Assembly (NCBI RefSeq): GCF_016583825.1
Contig: NZ_NRRV01000039.1
Coordinates: forward strand, 1 to 49,018
Source of the DNA: Thiohalocapsa halophila
GTDB taxonomy: Bacteria; Pseudomonadota; Gammaproteobacteria; Chromatiales; Chromatiaceae
DNA: 49,018 nt
Direction of reading: 5' to 3'
The translations under genes and the position numbers were made by a program. Under the pieces are notes generated by a model. The model made no database searches, was not told where the DNA came from, and saw nothing but the letters and a program-made list of their open reading frames with translations. Positions 15,372 to 23,795 of this stretch are shown piece after piece. Position 1 is the stretch's first letter, and the number at the start of each line of letters is the position of its first letter.

Positions 15372-16301
15372 TCAAGGCGCCTCGTAAACGGCCGTTCCGG
15401 GATAGAAGGCGTACCAGGCAAACCAATAGGAGACGGTAGCCGGCAGCTCGACGCCATTCGCGGCGTAAGCGCGTGCGCTCTCGGTAGTGGGGTCAAAGTG
15501 GATCAGGATTTCTTTGCCGGCAACACCGTCCACAAGCATCTCGACGCCTGCCGCGCGTAGCTCCGGGAATGGATAGGCCTTGGCTCGCCCGTTGAGCCAA
15601 ACCCCGAGCACCTTGTCCTTGTTGCGGTAACGATCGGAAGTGCGCGTCACCGAGAACAGCAGCCCCTGGCTCTTGTCATAGTCTTCATAGGGGTCGCTAT
15701 CGTAGGCACGCTGGAAACCGGTGTCATCCGACAGCACCAGGCTGTTGGGCCGTTTCCGCAGCCACTCCTGCCAGCGCATTTGGGTCACTGGGATTCGGCG
15801 TAATCGCGTACCCGCCATCGGGCCGGCGATGGCGCGCCAATAGAGTTGACTCCACAAGGATTCTGTCTCGCGATCATAGAGCAAGAGATTGCTGTTGTAG
15901 AGGAGGCCTGAAACGCCGAAGGTCAGCGGCACGCCATCCGCTTCGGCAATGAATGCGACCGCGGTGCGGCAGAGCGGGCAGTAGCTGATCACGACCGGGA
16001 CGCCGCCGATGAAATCATTGACGATCTCGTGCCAAGCCAAGATCTTTGTCGGGTAAGCCTTGGACTCGCCGAACACTGTGAGCCCAAGCACATGGTCGTC
16101 CGGCGAGATGTGCTGAGCCGCCTTGGCCTCCACGAATTGCGGTGTATCCAGTGCTGGGATACCGTCAGGCGGTTGTCCAGCAAACTCGATTGCGCCCTTG
16201 TCGACGAGGCTCTGACTCAGGTCGAAGCCATTCAGTGCTGCGGCCGGCAGCGCAACGGCGAGCATGATCCAACCGAGGGTGCGCTGGAGGTATTTGGGCA
16301 T
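15372..16301 (-). CDS. Exported DUF3179 protein
   Basis: The 309-residue protein begins MPKYLQRTLGWIMLAVALPA, a signal peptide, and carries the DUF3179 pattern: IPALDTPQFV, AYPTKILAWHEIVND, the VVISYCPLCRTAVAF cysteine motif (CPLC), GVSGLLYNSNLLLYDRET and WSQLYWRAIAGP. CPLC resembles a metal or redox site; the function of the family is not known to me. The longer frame to 16394 lacks a signal peptide, so ATG 16301 is preferred, though no clear ribosome site lies before it. It is next to an exported peroxiredoxin-like gene on the same strand. Confidence 0.87.
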   Translation of the reverse strand: MPKYLQRTLGWIMLAVALPAAALNGFDLSQSLVDKGAIEFAGQPPDGIPALDTPQFVEAKAAQHISPDDHVLGLTVFGESKAYPTKILAWHEIVNDFIGGVPVVISYCPLCRTAVAFIAEADGVPLTFGVSGLLYNSNLLLYDRETESLWSQLYWRAIAGPMAGTRLRRIPVTQMRWQEWLRKRPNSLVLSDDTGFQRAYDSDPYEDYDKSQGLLFSVTRTSDRYRNKDKVLGVWLNGRAKAYPFPELRAAGVEMLVDGVAGKEILIHFDPTTESARAYAANGVELPATVSYWFAWYAFYPGTAVYEAP

Positions 16302-16424
16302 GAGATTTACCGGAGGTTGTGTTGGTCGCAATGGTGCCCAGCTGAGCAAACGTATTCTTGGCCAGTATGGCCAAAATCGGCATGGCGTTCGCAAACGGGG
16401 GTTCCGAGCGCCTGCATTGCCCCC

Positions 16425-17162
16425 TCACTCCAAAGCGGCCAGGGCCGCCACGATGGCCGCGGGCTCCATGCGCCGGCGGTAATCGACATCGGCGAACGCG
16501 GCTTGGATGACGCCGTTGGTGTCGATGACGAAGGTGGCAGGGACCGGCAGCACATGGCGCCCGGGCCCGTTGTACGCGGCCAGGTCCAGGTCGAGGCGAT
16601 CTTGGTACACCTCATTCAGGTCGGCGGGTACCTCGAAGTACAGGTCGTAGGCCTGCATCACGCGGTCGTCCAGATCGCTCAGGATCTCGAACGGATACCC
16701 GTCTTCCTCCACCTGTTTGCGGGACTGGTCCGGCAGCTGCGGGGTCACGGCGATCAACTGTGCGCCGTGCGCCTCGATCTGCGGCAAGGCCTGTTGCAGC
16801 GCGTGCAGCTGAAGATTGCAGTAGGGGCACCAGGCGCCGCGATAGAAGGTCAGTACCACCGGGCCTTGGGCCAGCGCCTCGGCGAGCCGCACGGATTCGC
16901 CGAACGCGTTCGCAAGCCTGAAGTCCGGCGCTCGCGCCCCCACCGCCAGCCCGGGCTCGGGCATCGCGTCGGCCAGATCGGCGGCGGCGCGTTCCATGAC
17001 CGCCCGGTCTGCGGCGTCGAGCTTCGGTGGGGGCGACGCGCGCTCGGCTTGATAGGCCTCGAGCGCCTGCTGATAGCTCGGCAGCACGCCGCCGGAATCG
17101 GTCTCCGCTTGGGCGGACGGCGCGAGGATCAGTAGGGTCAGAAGTAGCGGGAGCTTGCGCAT
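16425..17162 (-). CDS. Exported peroxiredoxin-like (AhpC/TSA) protein
   Basis: The 245-residue protein starts with a signal peptide (MRKLPLLLTLLILAPSAQAE). From about residue 75 it is a thioredoxin-fold peroxidase domain (GARAPDFRLANAFGESVRL) with the active site FYRGAWCPYCNLQLHALQ (Cys112, Cys115), typical of the 'peroxiredoxin-like' group. It should reduce peroxides, or act as a thiol oxidoreductase, in the periplasm. The start is set by the signal peptide; GAGG lies 12 bases upstream. Transcribed towards DUF3179 with a gap of 123 bases; a shared transcript is possible. Confidence 0.88.
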   Translation of the reverse strand: MRKLPLLLTLLILAPSAQAETDSGGVLPSYQQALEAYQAERASPPPKLDAADRAVMERAAADLADAMPEPGLAVGARAPDFRLANAFGESVRLAEALAQGPVVLTFYRGAWCPYCNLQLHALQQALPQIEAHGAQLIAVTPQLPDQSRKQVEEDGYPFEILSDLDDRVMQAYDLYFEVPADLNEVYQDRLDLDLAAYNGPGRHVLPVPATFVIDTNGVIQAAFADVDYRRRMEPAAIVAALAALE

Positions 17163-17500
17163 GTTCAGGACCTCGGTGGTGGCGAAGGCGCCCGGCGCGT
17201 CAGCCGGGCAGGTGCTTTGGTGTGGCCTGGGCCATCGCCCAGCGGCGGGCGAAGGCGCTGCTTCAGACCGAGACCGGCCTGAGAGCGCATTGATTTCGGG
17301 TGGCTGCGGCGCTCGGCCCGCTGCACCTGCCAGCATTTTGTTTGCCTGGACGGGCCAGGTTGAAATCAAAGGCGTAAGCGGCATGTCAGCGAGCACACGC
17401 CAGGCGCTGTGAGGGCGTCTTTCTCGCTGGCGACAACCGCACGTCCATCCGGAGCCTCCACGCGGCTGGGGGTGCGGTCGCTCACACGGAGCCGACTATC
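17163..17500. other. Divergent intergenic region
   Basis: About 340 bases between the peroxiredoxin-like gene (minus) and the histidine kinase (plus). It must hold both promoters, but no convincing -35/-10 pair, repeat or small gene was found by eye. Confidence 0.4.
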
Positions 17501-18955
17501 ATGACGGAGCATCGTCAGGGACTCGAACAGGAGCGCGCACGGCGAGCGGCAGCCGAGCGCTCGCTGCAGGAGAGCGAGCAGCGCCTGCGCCGCATCTTCG
17601 ACCACTCGAACGACGCCATCCTGGTCATCGACCCGGCGGCGGATCGCATCCTCGAGGCCAATGCGCGCGCCGCCGAGATGCTCGGCTACGACGCGGAGGA
17701 GCTGATCTCGCGGGTGACCATCTCCGCCGTGCATCCGCAGGAAATGCCGCGGCTGCGGGCCTTCGCCGGCGACGTCATTACCCGCGGCAGCGGCTGGACC
17801 AACGAGCTGAGCTGCACCTGCAAGGACGGCAGCCGGCTGCCGTCGGAGATCTCCGCGTCGGTGCTGTCCTTCGAGGGCCGGGACTGCATCATCGCCGTGG
17901 TGCGGGATGTCACCGAGCGCAAGGCGGCCGAAGAGGCGCTGCGCCGCAGCGAAGAGCGCTTCCGTGCTTTCGTTGAGAACGCCGGTGACGGCTTTTTCGC
18001 CGTCGATGCCGGTGGGCATATTCGAGACGTCAACCAGCGTGCCTGCGACATGTTGGGCTACGGGCACGATGACCTGATCGGCCGCTCGGTGCTGGATATC
18101 GACGCCGGGCTGACGGCGGCGGACTTCACGGCACTCATCGACGAGCTGGAAGTCGGTCGCCCGCAGCTGCTTGAGAGCCGGCATCGGCGCCAGGACGGCG
18201 GCGTCTTTCCGAGCGAAGTGAGCATCTGCGCCTACGGCAATCCGGATGCGCCGAGCTACATCGCGCTGCTGCGGGACATCAGCCGCCGGAAGGAGGCGGA
18301 GGCGGCCATCGAGCGCCTGGCCGAGATGGGTGAGTTCGCAGCCATGATCATCCATCAGGTGCGCAATCCATTGGCGACCATCGACCTCTGCCTGGAGCAC
18401 CTCGCGCAGCGCAGCCTGGATGAGCGCACCGGCCGCCGCCTGGCGCTTGCCCGCGGCGAGTCGACGCGCCTGGCGGGGCTGCTGGATGAGGTGCTGAGCT
18501 ATGCCGGACGGCTCGATTTGGCGCTGAGCCCCTGCGACATCGACGCCCTGATTCGGGAGCTGGTGCCGACGCTCGCCGCCCGGTCTCCTGTAGCCGATCG
18601 CGATCTGCGCGTGGACCTGGGTCTGCCCGGTGTCCAGGTGCAGGCCGACGCGGACAAGCTTGTGCAGGTCTTGACCAATCTGGTGGTCAACGCCGCCGAG
18701 GCGGTGGCCCCCGGCGAGCCCGTGACGCTTCGCACCAGCGGCAGCGCCACTGCGCCCTGCATCGAGGTGCAAAACGGCGGCGAGCCCATTCCCCCCGATG
18801 TCCTGGCGCGCATCGGCAATCCCTTCTTCTCCACCAAGGGCCGCGGCAACGGCCTTGGGGTCGCCTATGTTCGCCGCGTGGCCGCGGCGCATCACTGGGA
18901 GCTCACGCTGACCTCCACCGCCGAGGAGGGTACGGTTGCGCGGCTGCGGCTTTAG
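17501..18955 (+). CDS. Cytoplasmic PAS-PAS sensor histidine kinase
   Basis: The 484-residue protein has no membrane segment. A short helix (1-25) leads to PAS 1 (about 26-140, RIFDHSNDAILVIDPAADRI), PAS 2 (about 150-265), a phosphoacceptor domain with His285 in MIIHQVRNPLATID, and an ATPase domain with N-box LTNLVVNAAEAV, FFSTKGRGNGLGV and a short end (EEGTVARLRL). Each PAS has Cys residues (SCTCKDG) but no haem or flavin motif that I can point to. No response regulator gene is adjacent, so the partner lies elsewhere. The start ATG 17501 lacks a strong ribosome site. Confidence 0.88.
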   Translation: MTEHRQGLEQERARRAAAERSLQESEQRLRRIFDHSNDAILVIDPAADRILEANARAAEMLGYDAEELISRVTISAVHPQEMPRLRAFAGDVITRGSGWTNELSCTCKDGSRLPSEISASVLSFEGRDCIIAVVRDVTERKAAEEALRRSEERFRAFVENAGDGFFAVDAGGHIRDVNQRACDMLGYGHDDLIGRSVLDIDAGLTAADFTALIDELEVGRPQLLESRHRRQDGGVFPSEVSICAYGNPDAPSYIALLRDISRRKEAEAAIERLAEMGEFAAMIIHQVRNPLATIDLCLEHLAQRSLDERTGRRLALARGESTRLAGLLDEVLSYAGRLDLALSPCDIDALIRELVPTLAARSPVADRDLRVDLGLPGVQVQADADKLVQVLTNLVVNAAEAVAPGEPVTLRTSGSATAPCIEVQNGGEPIPPDVLARIGNPFFSTKGRGNGLGVAYVRRVAAAHHWELTLTSTAEEGTVARLRL

Positions 18956-19045
18956 CCAAGACGACGCTTGCCGCCGTGACAGATCACTCGGGCCCCGGCC
19001 GGGTGTCGTATCCACTCCACGCGCCGTTCAGTCGTGTGCCGCCGG

Positions 19046-19606
19046 TCACGGGCCCTGCACTAGCGCCGCGACGTGATCGGACAGCGGTGGCTTATCCCAA
19101 GCCGCGTCGCCGATGACGCGAAAGGCGATTCGGCCGCGCTTGTCGACGACGGCGGTGGTCGGTAGCGCGCTGACATCCCAGGTGGCGAGGGTCTCGCGCT
19201 CCGGGTCCGGCAGCAGCGGAAAGCGCAGGCCTTGCGTGGACCCGAACTCCGCCACCGACTCGGGTGCATCGCCGACTGCGACGCCCCAAACCGCCAAGCC
19301 TTTGTCGCCGAATCTGCTATGCAGCCTCTGCAAGGCGGGCATCTCCTCACGACAGGGTCGGCACCAGATGGACCAGAAATTGACGATGAGCACACGGCCG
19401 GACACAGCGCTGCGGTCGTAGAGCGTGCCGTCGGCGGCGCGCAGCAGCAGAGCCGGGGCGCTCGGGCGCGGGTCGAGCCACTGCAAGCCGCGGCGGCCTG
19501 CGCTTGTCAGCCCGGGGACCAGCGTTGGCGCAGCGGCCAATGCCAGCAGCATTTGTCGTCGACGGCGATCGATATGGGGTCGGAGGTCGGATGCAGGTGT
19601 CGGCAT
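19046..19606 (-). CDS. Exported TlpA/ResA-like thioredoxin-fold protein
   Basis: The 186-residue protein begins MPTPASDLRPHIDRRRRQML, with a run of arginines before a hydrophobic stretch (LALAAAPTLVPGLTS), possibly a Tat-type signal. The thioredoxin domain has VNFWSIWCRPCREEMP (Cys82, Cys85), VWGVAVGD and the cis-Pro region SALPTTAVVDKRG. Such proteins reduce disulfides in the periplasm, often for cytochrome c or metal-site assembly. ATG 19606 is chosen as the first in-frame start before the signal; the longer frame to 19657 is less likely. It is the last gene of a minus-strand row with the two secreted paralogues upstream. Confidence 0.85.
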   Translation of the reverse strand: MPTPASDLRPHIDRRRRQMLLALAAAPTLVPGLTSAGRRGLQWLDPRPSAPALLLRAADGTLYDRSAVSGRVLIVNFWSIWCRPCREEMPALQRLHSRFGDKGLAVWGVAVGDAPESVAEFGSTQGLRFPLLPDPERETLATWDVSALPTTAVVDKRGRIAFRVIGDAAWDKPPLSDHVAALVQGP

Positions 19607-19687
19607 GCTGGGCAATCCTTTTGAGTCATTCGCGGGGCGAGGACCGCGGAGCAGCAAGACGCTGCGCCGCGGATGGGGCTCAGCACC

Positions 19688-20137
19688 TCACTGGGTCGGG
19701 GCCTCGCCGCTGAAGACGAACCAGCCGTCCTCGTAGATGCGCTGGAAGGCCGCCTGCTGTGCCTTTTGGGTCCAGACCGTCTCGTAGGCGCCGTTCTCTT
19801 TCACCTGGAGCTCGTCGACGACCATGGTGTTGTAGCGGTCGTTGACCTCGCCAGTGGCCCGGGCTTCCTCCAGCACATGGCGCACCTTGGCGCTGCGCGG
19901 GACGTTGGAGAGGAAGTAATACTCGCCGTCGGCCTGCTGTAGCACGAAATCGGGCTCGAAGGCGACGTGCGGGTCGAGCTCGTCCGCAGGGCAGGTGTGG
20001 CCGCCGTGCGCGCAGCCGTGGCCGTTGATCTTGCCGGTGATGGTCTCCGCCATGGCCGTGGTCGCGGCAAGACCGCCGGTCGTCAGGGCCAGCAGCGCCA
20101 GCATGGCGCGGATACGAGTTTGCGTTGAATGGTGCAT
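19688..20137 (-). CDS. Secreted protein of unknown function, tandem paralogue A
   Basis: The 149-residue protein has a signal peptide (MHHSTQTRIRAMLALLALTT, then GGLAATTAMA) and a mature part starting ETITGKINGHGCAHGGHTCP. It shares with its neighbour (20273-20728) the blocks TGK-NG--CA--GH-CP, DFVLQQ-DGEY-FLSNVPR, KVRHVL and ETVWT/ATVWT with AQQ-AF--IY-DGWF. The GC-x6-TC cysteine pair and the strand-rich pattern suggest a small beta-barrel (OB-like) fold with a disulfide or metal site; this is inference and I do not recognise the family. GGAG precedes ATG 20137. Confidence 0.75.
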   Translation of the reverse strand: MHHSTQTRIRAMLALLALTTGGLAATTAMAETITGKINGHGCAHGGHTCPADELDPHVAFEPDFVLQQADGEYYFLSNVPRSAKVRHVLEEARATGEVNDRYNTMVVDELQVKENGAYETVWTQKAQQAAFQRIYEDGWFVFSGEAPTQ

Positions 20138-20272
20138 GCTCTTTGCTCCGAGGTAGACATTAGGATGAAATGACGGCGCATGGCGGTGCGGTGCTGCGAG
20201 TGCGGGTCCGGTGTCGCCGCGATGTCCGTCACCACCAGAGACCGCATTGCGGTGGCTCGTCTTTCAGACCGT

Positions 20273-20728
20273 TCATCGGGTCTGACCAGGGTCGCGAGCG
20301 GAAGAGAACCAGCCGTCCTGGTAGATCGCCTCGAATGCCCGTTGCTGGGCCCGCGGCGTCCAAACAGTTGCGAAGCCCTGATCCGTCGGTACCATGAGTG
20401 CATCCACCTCGATGGAGCGGTAGGTCTCGTTCACCGAGCCGCGCACCTGGACCTGCTTCAGCACATGGCGGACTTTGGTGTCGCGCGGCACGTTGGACAG
20501 GAACCAGTACTCGCCGTCTGGCTGCTGCAGCACAAAGTCCAGCTCGAAGGACAAATGCGCATCCAGGTTGCTCGTTGGACATAAATGTCCGCTTTGGGCA
20601 CAGCTCTGGCCGTTCAGCTTCCCTGTCAGCGTCTCGGCACCAAGCCCGGTGCTGAGCATCGCGGCAGCGAATAGAAACAGCGTCGGCAGAAAGGCAGTGG
20701 GTCGTGGGTCGTCGCTTGCGGGCTGCAT
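20273..20728 (-). CDS. Secreted protein of unknown function, tandem paralogue B
   Basis: The 151-residue sister of 19688-20137 has a signal peptide (TAFLPTLFLFAAAMLSTGLG, then A) and a mature start ETLTGKLNGQSCAQSGHLCP. The cysteine pair, the DFVLQQPDGEYWFLSNVPR block and the AQQRAFEAIYQDGWF block are shared with paralogue A; the last part (SSARDPGQTR) differs. ATG 20728 follows GGGAGGTC, a strong ribosome site. It is the first of the pair on the minus strand, behind the NDH-2-like gene. Confidence 0.75.
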   Translation of the reverse strand: MQPASDDPRPTAFLPTLFLFAAAMLSTGLGAETLTGKLNGQSCAQSGHLCPTSNLDAHLSFELDFVLQQPDGEYWFLSNVPRDTKVRHVLKQVQVRGSVNETYRSIEVDALMVPTDQGFATVWTPRAQQRAFEAIYQDGWFSSARDPGQTR

Positions 20729-20808
20729 GATCTTGACCTCCCGTAATCAGCGGGAGCGGATGACCTTGGTGCCGGCAAACCCCTGCGGCGGGCTCCCCGG
20801 CGCTTGCG

Positions 20809-22134
20809 TCAGGTGTCATCGCGCTCGTCGACGGTGCGCGTGAAGCGCAGGTGGGCGATGTCCGGCGGGAAGAACATGGCCCAGTTCCATTCCAGGTAGA
20901 CCCGGGCCTTGCGCGCGAACGTGGGGATATAGAGCAGATAGAAGCCGCGCCACAGCAGCCAGGGGATGAACCCGGACAGATTGATGCCCCAGACGCGGGC
21001 CACCGCGCGGTTGTGGCCGATGGCCGACATCAGTCCCTTGGGGCGGTAGCCGAACGGTCGGGTCGGCTCGCCGCGCTCGCGGCGGGCGATGTTGGCCGCG
21101 AGCTGCGGACCCTGGCGCAGCGCGAACTGGGCCGTGGGCGGGCAGGGCGCGCCGTCGCCGTAGCTGTTCGGCACCGCGGCACAGTCGCCGATGGCCCAGA
21201 CGCCGGGCAGACCAGGCACAGACATGTCGGCATCCACGCGCAGGCGCCCACGCTGTTTCTCGGCGGGTAGCGCCTCGATGAGCGGGCTCGGCGCCGTGCC
21301 GATGGTGCTGACCACGGTGCCGGCCTCGATGCGGCTGCCGTTGTTCAGCGTCACGCCGCGGCCATCGATGGCGTCGCTGCGGCTGTTGAGCCGCACTTCG
21401 ACGCCGCCATGGCGGGCGAGCTTACGCTCCGTGAATCGGCCCAGGCGCTCGGGGAGCTCCGGCAGCAGGTGCGGCCCGCCGTGCACGATGACCACGCGCG
21501 GCGGCTCCAGCTGCGAGTGGCTGTACCAGCGTCCGCTCTCGGTCAGGAAGTCGCTGATCTCGCCGGCCACCTCGACCCCGGAAAAGCCGCCGCCGACGAC
21601 CACAAAGGTCTTCAGCCAGCGACGCAGCGTGGGGTTGTCGGTCAGCTCGGCGTCTTCCAGGCGGGAGATGACGCGATTGCGCAGAAACAGCGCGTCGCCC
21701 ACCGTCTTCAACGGCAGCGCGTGCTCGGCCATGCCGGGAATCATGCGCAGATTGGCGCTGCTGCCGCAGGCGAGCACGAGATGATCGTAGCCGAGGCTGC
21801 CGCTCTCGCAACCGCCGTCGTAATGCACCCGGCGCGCGGACGTATCGACGGCGGTGACACGGACTTGATGCACGCGAGCCCGATGCACCATCTGGCGCAG
21901 CGGTGCGACCACGTGCCCCGGCAGCACCGAGGCGCCCACCACCTCCGGCAGCAGGGGGTTGTAGGTGAGATGGTTTTCGGCGGACACGAGGTGGATGTCG
22001 GCCGTGCGCAGGCGCCGCTCCAGCGCCTGCGCCGCGGTGGCGCCGGCAAAGCCGCCGCCGATGATGACGATACGCGGTCCGCCGCTGCCATCCGCGTGAG
22101 CGGGATTTTGAGCGGGATTTGGATCATCGGGCAT
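20809..22134 (-). CDS. NDH-2-type FAD/NAD(P)H-dependent oxidoreductase
   Basis: The 441-residue flavoprotein has an FAD Rossmann motif (IVIIGGGFAGATAAQAL, about residues 22-38), a second dinucleotide motif for NAD(P)H (FVVVGGGFSGVEVAGEI, about 176-192) and the flavin-closing segment GVWAIGDCAAVPN. The C-terminal part (FIPWLLWRGFYLLYIPTFAR) is hydrophobic and amphipathic and should hold it to the inner membrane. Type II NADH dehydrogenases pass electrons from NADH to quinone without pumping protons; sulfide:quinone reductase is related but would need its catalytic cysteines, which are not evident here. The start is the ATG at 22134. Confidence 0.87.
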   Translation of the reverse strand: MPDDPNPAQNPAHADGSGGPRIVIIGGGFAGATAAQALERRLRTADIHLVSAENHLTYNPLLPEVVGASVLPGHVVAPLRQMVHRARVHQVRVTAVDTSARRVHYDGGCESGSLGYDHLVLACGSSANLRMIPGMAEHALPLKTVGDALFLRNRVISRLEDAELTDNPTLRRWLKTFVVVGGGFSGVEVAGEISDFLTESGRWYSHSQLEPPRVVIVHGGPHLLPELPERLGRFTERKLARHGGVEVRLNSRSDAIDGRGVTLNNGSRIEAGTVVSTIGTAPSPLIEALPAEKQRGRLRVDADMSVPGLPGVWAIGDCAAVPNSYGDGAPCPPTAQFALRQGPQLAANIARRERGEPTRPFGYRPKGLMSAIGHNRAVARVWGINLSGFIPWLLWRGFYLLYIPTFARKARVYLEWNWAMFFPPDIAHLRFTRTVDERDDT

Positions 22135-22717
22135 GGGGGGCTCCGGCGGGAGGCGACAGCGGCCCCGGTGGTATGAAAGACAACGCCCGGCTTTGCGATT
22201 GCCAGGCGGGAAACCTGTCGGCCGGCGCGCTCGGCTCGACCGAGCAGGCGCCGGCCGGGTCGCGGCTCAGTAGCTCAGGTCCGGGCTGCCGCCGAAGGGG
22301 CCATAGATGTGGCGAGGGTCTTGGTCATAGCGGTCTCTCCCCTAGGTCGGTTCTGTAGGTGCATCGGCACCGGATCGAGGCGAAGGCGGCGAGCCCTGGG
22401 TCATCAGCCCCGGCCATCGCCTGCACTTACCTGTAGAGACCGACCGGTGTTGTGGGTTATTTCAGCACCAGGCGGTTGTCCACGATGGCTGTTGAGCCTG
22501 CTGTGGATAAGCTGTTGAGATCGCCTCCAAGTCTCGGGTCCTGTTGCTGTTGCCCTGGGGTTGGTCACCGATTGACCAGCGCCTGGCGGGCGCGCCACCG
22601 CCGTGTGCTTCCCTGCCACGCGGCTCAGGCTCGCCCGTGGGAGCGGCATCCTGGCCGCGACCCGCATCGCAGCATGGGCCGTCCCGCCACCCGGCAAAGC
22701 CCGCGCGAGGGGGATGA
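22135..22717. other. Intergenic region with DnaA-box-like 9-mers and a tiny open frame
   Basis: TGTGGATAA (22502-22510, the complement of TTATCCACA) is a perfect DnaA box; TTGTCCACG (about 22476-22484) and TGTGGGTTA (about 22451-22459) are two-mismatch relatives. On the minus strand GGGGAGAG precedes ATG 22328, which opens only 17 codons (to TGA 22275-22277); the neighbouring frame reads YDQDPRHIYGPFGGSPDLSY before its stop at 22267-22269, which looks protein-like and may be a frameshifted small gene. No other gene is seen. Confidence 0.35.
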
Positions 22718-23635
22718 TCAGGGCGTGAAGCAGGCGAGATCCTCGGCCACACTCACCGGCCCGGCATAGACGCGCCGGATCCGCGCCAGGCTCTCATCCA
22801 AGGCGCGCTCGGAACGGCGCATCAAGTGGCTCAGCACCAAGTGGCCGATGTCGGCCTCCTTGGCGATGGCAGCGATCTCGGACGGCAGCGCATGCAAGCG
22901 CGTCGCGACCGGCCCCGCATCCTCGGGCACGGCGTGATCCATGATCAGCAGATCGGCACCGCGGGCGAAGTCGACAAACCAGGGGTCGTCACCGTTCATG
23001 TCGCCGCTGAAGACGATGCGCTGCTCGCCGATGTCCACCCGATAGGCCAGCGCCGGCACCGGGCCGTGGGTGACGCCGATGGCGCTGACCCGATAGGCGT
23101 CGGTCTCGTGCACGGGGATCGGCTCGCGGCCGGCGGCGTCCAGGGTGCGGGGCTCCAGCGCTACCAGGCCGTCGCTGCCGTCGAGGTAGCCGGCGAGATA
23201 GCGGAAGGCGCCGTTCTCCGGGGCGAGCAGGCCCTGTAGATAGCCGTCCAGGTCGGGGTAGGCGCCGCCGGCCGTGGGGCCGGCGATGGGCAGCGCCCGC
23301 GTGCGGCGGCTGAAGTAGCCGCTCTTGAGCAACGCCGGCAGGTCCGTGGCGTGGTCGGCGTGCATATGGGTCAACGCGATCAGATCCAGATCCGCGAAGC
23401 GCGCGCCGCTGGCGCCGAAGCGCGCGAAGCTGCCCCCGCCCAGGTCGACGAGCACGCGCGCCTTGCCGTCCAGCCAGACCAGATAGCCGGCGCTCGCGCG
23501 GCCCTGCTGTGCCTCCGGGCCGCCCGAGCCGAGCACCTGCAAGGCAATGGGGGCGTCGCAGGGGCCGGCGGCGGCGCCGGCGGCAGCCAGCAGCATCAAC
23601 AGGGCGGCCAGGCGCTGGACCAGGGTTGTCATCAT
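22718..23635 (-). CDS. Exported metallo-beta-lactamase-fold hydrolase
   Basis: The 305-residue protein has a signal peptide (QRLAALLMLLAAAGAAAG) and the MBL motif ALTHMHADHATDLP (HxHxDH), plus GVTHGPVPALAYRV, VFSGDMNGDDPW and LIMDHAVPE and LVLSHLM as further ligand regions. It belongs to the RNase Z/arylsulfatase-like branch of the fold, but an exported form is not an RNase; hydrolysis of an ester or phosphoester in the periplasm is likely. ATG 23635 follows GAGGAGCCCT. The substrate is not evident. Confidence 0.87.
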   Translation of the reverse strand: MMTTLVQRLAALLMLLAAAGAAAGPCDAPIALQVLGSGGPEAQQGRASAGYLVWLDGKARVLVDLGGGSFARFGASGARFADLDLIALTHMHADHATDLPALLKSGYFSRRTRALPIAGPTAGGAYPDLDGYLQGLLAPENGAFRYLAGYLDGSDGLVALEPRTLDAAGREPIPVHETDAYRVSAIGVTHGPVPALAYRVDIGEQRIVFSGDMNGDDPWFVDFARGADLLIMDHAVPEDAGPVATRLHALPSEIAAIAKEADIGHLVLSHLMRRSERALDESLARIRRVYAGPVSVAEDLACFTP

Positions 23636-23795
23636 AGGGCTCCTCGGCAGGGTGGCGACTTGTCGGGAAAGGTTCTGACGGCGACGCGGCGTCGAGACAA
23701 GGCTGCGGTGCTTGCGCTGCGGCCAATAGCCGCGGCCCTCGTGCTTGTTGCGCTGCGACCTGAAAGAATTCCGGCCGGCGGGCGGTCGAGTCGAT

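Noticed and set aside
17366..19015. 549-codon minus-strand frame
   Set aside because: Shadow of the PAS-PAS kinase gene; no domain or signal is visible in it.
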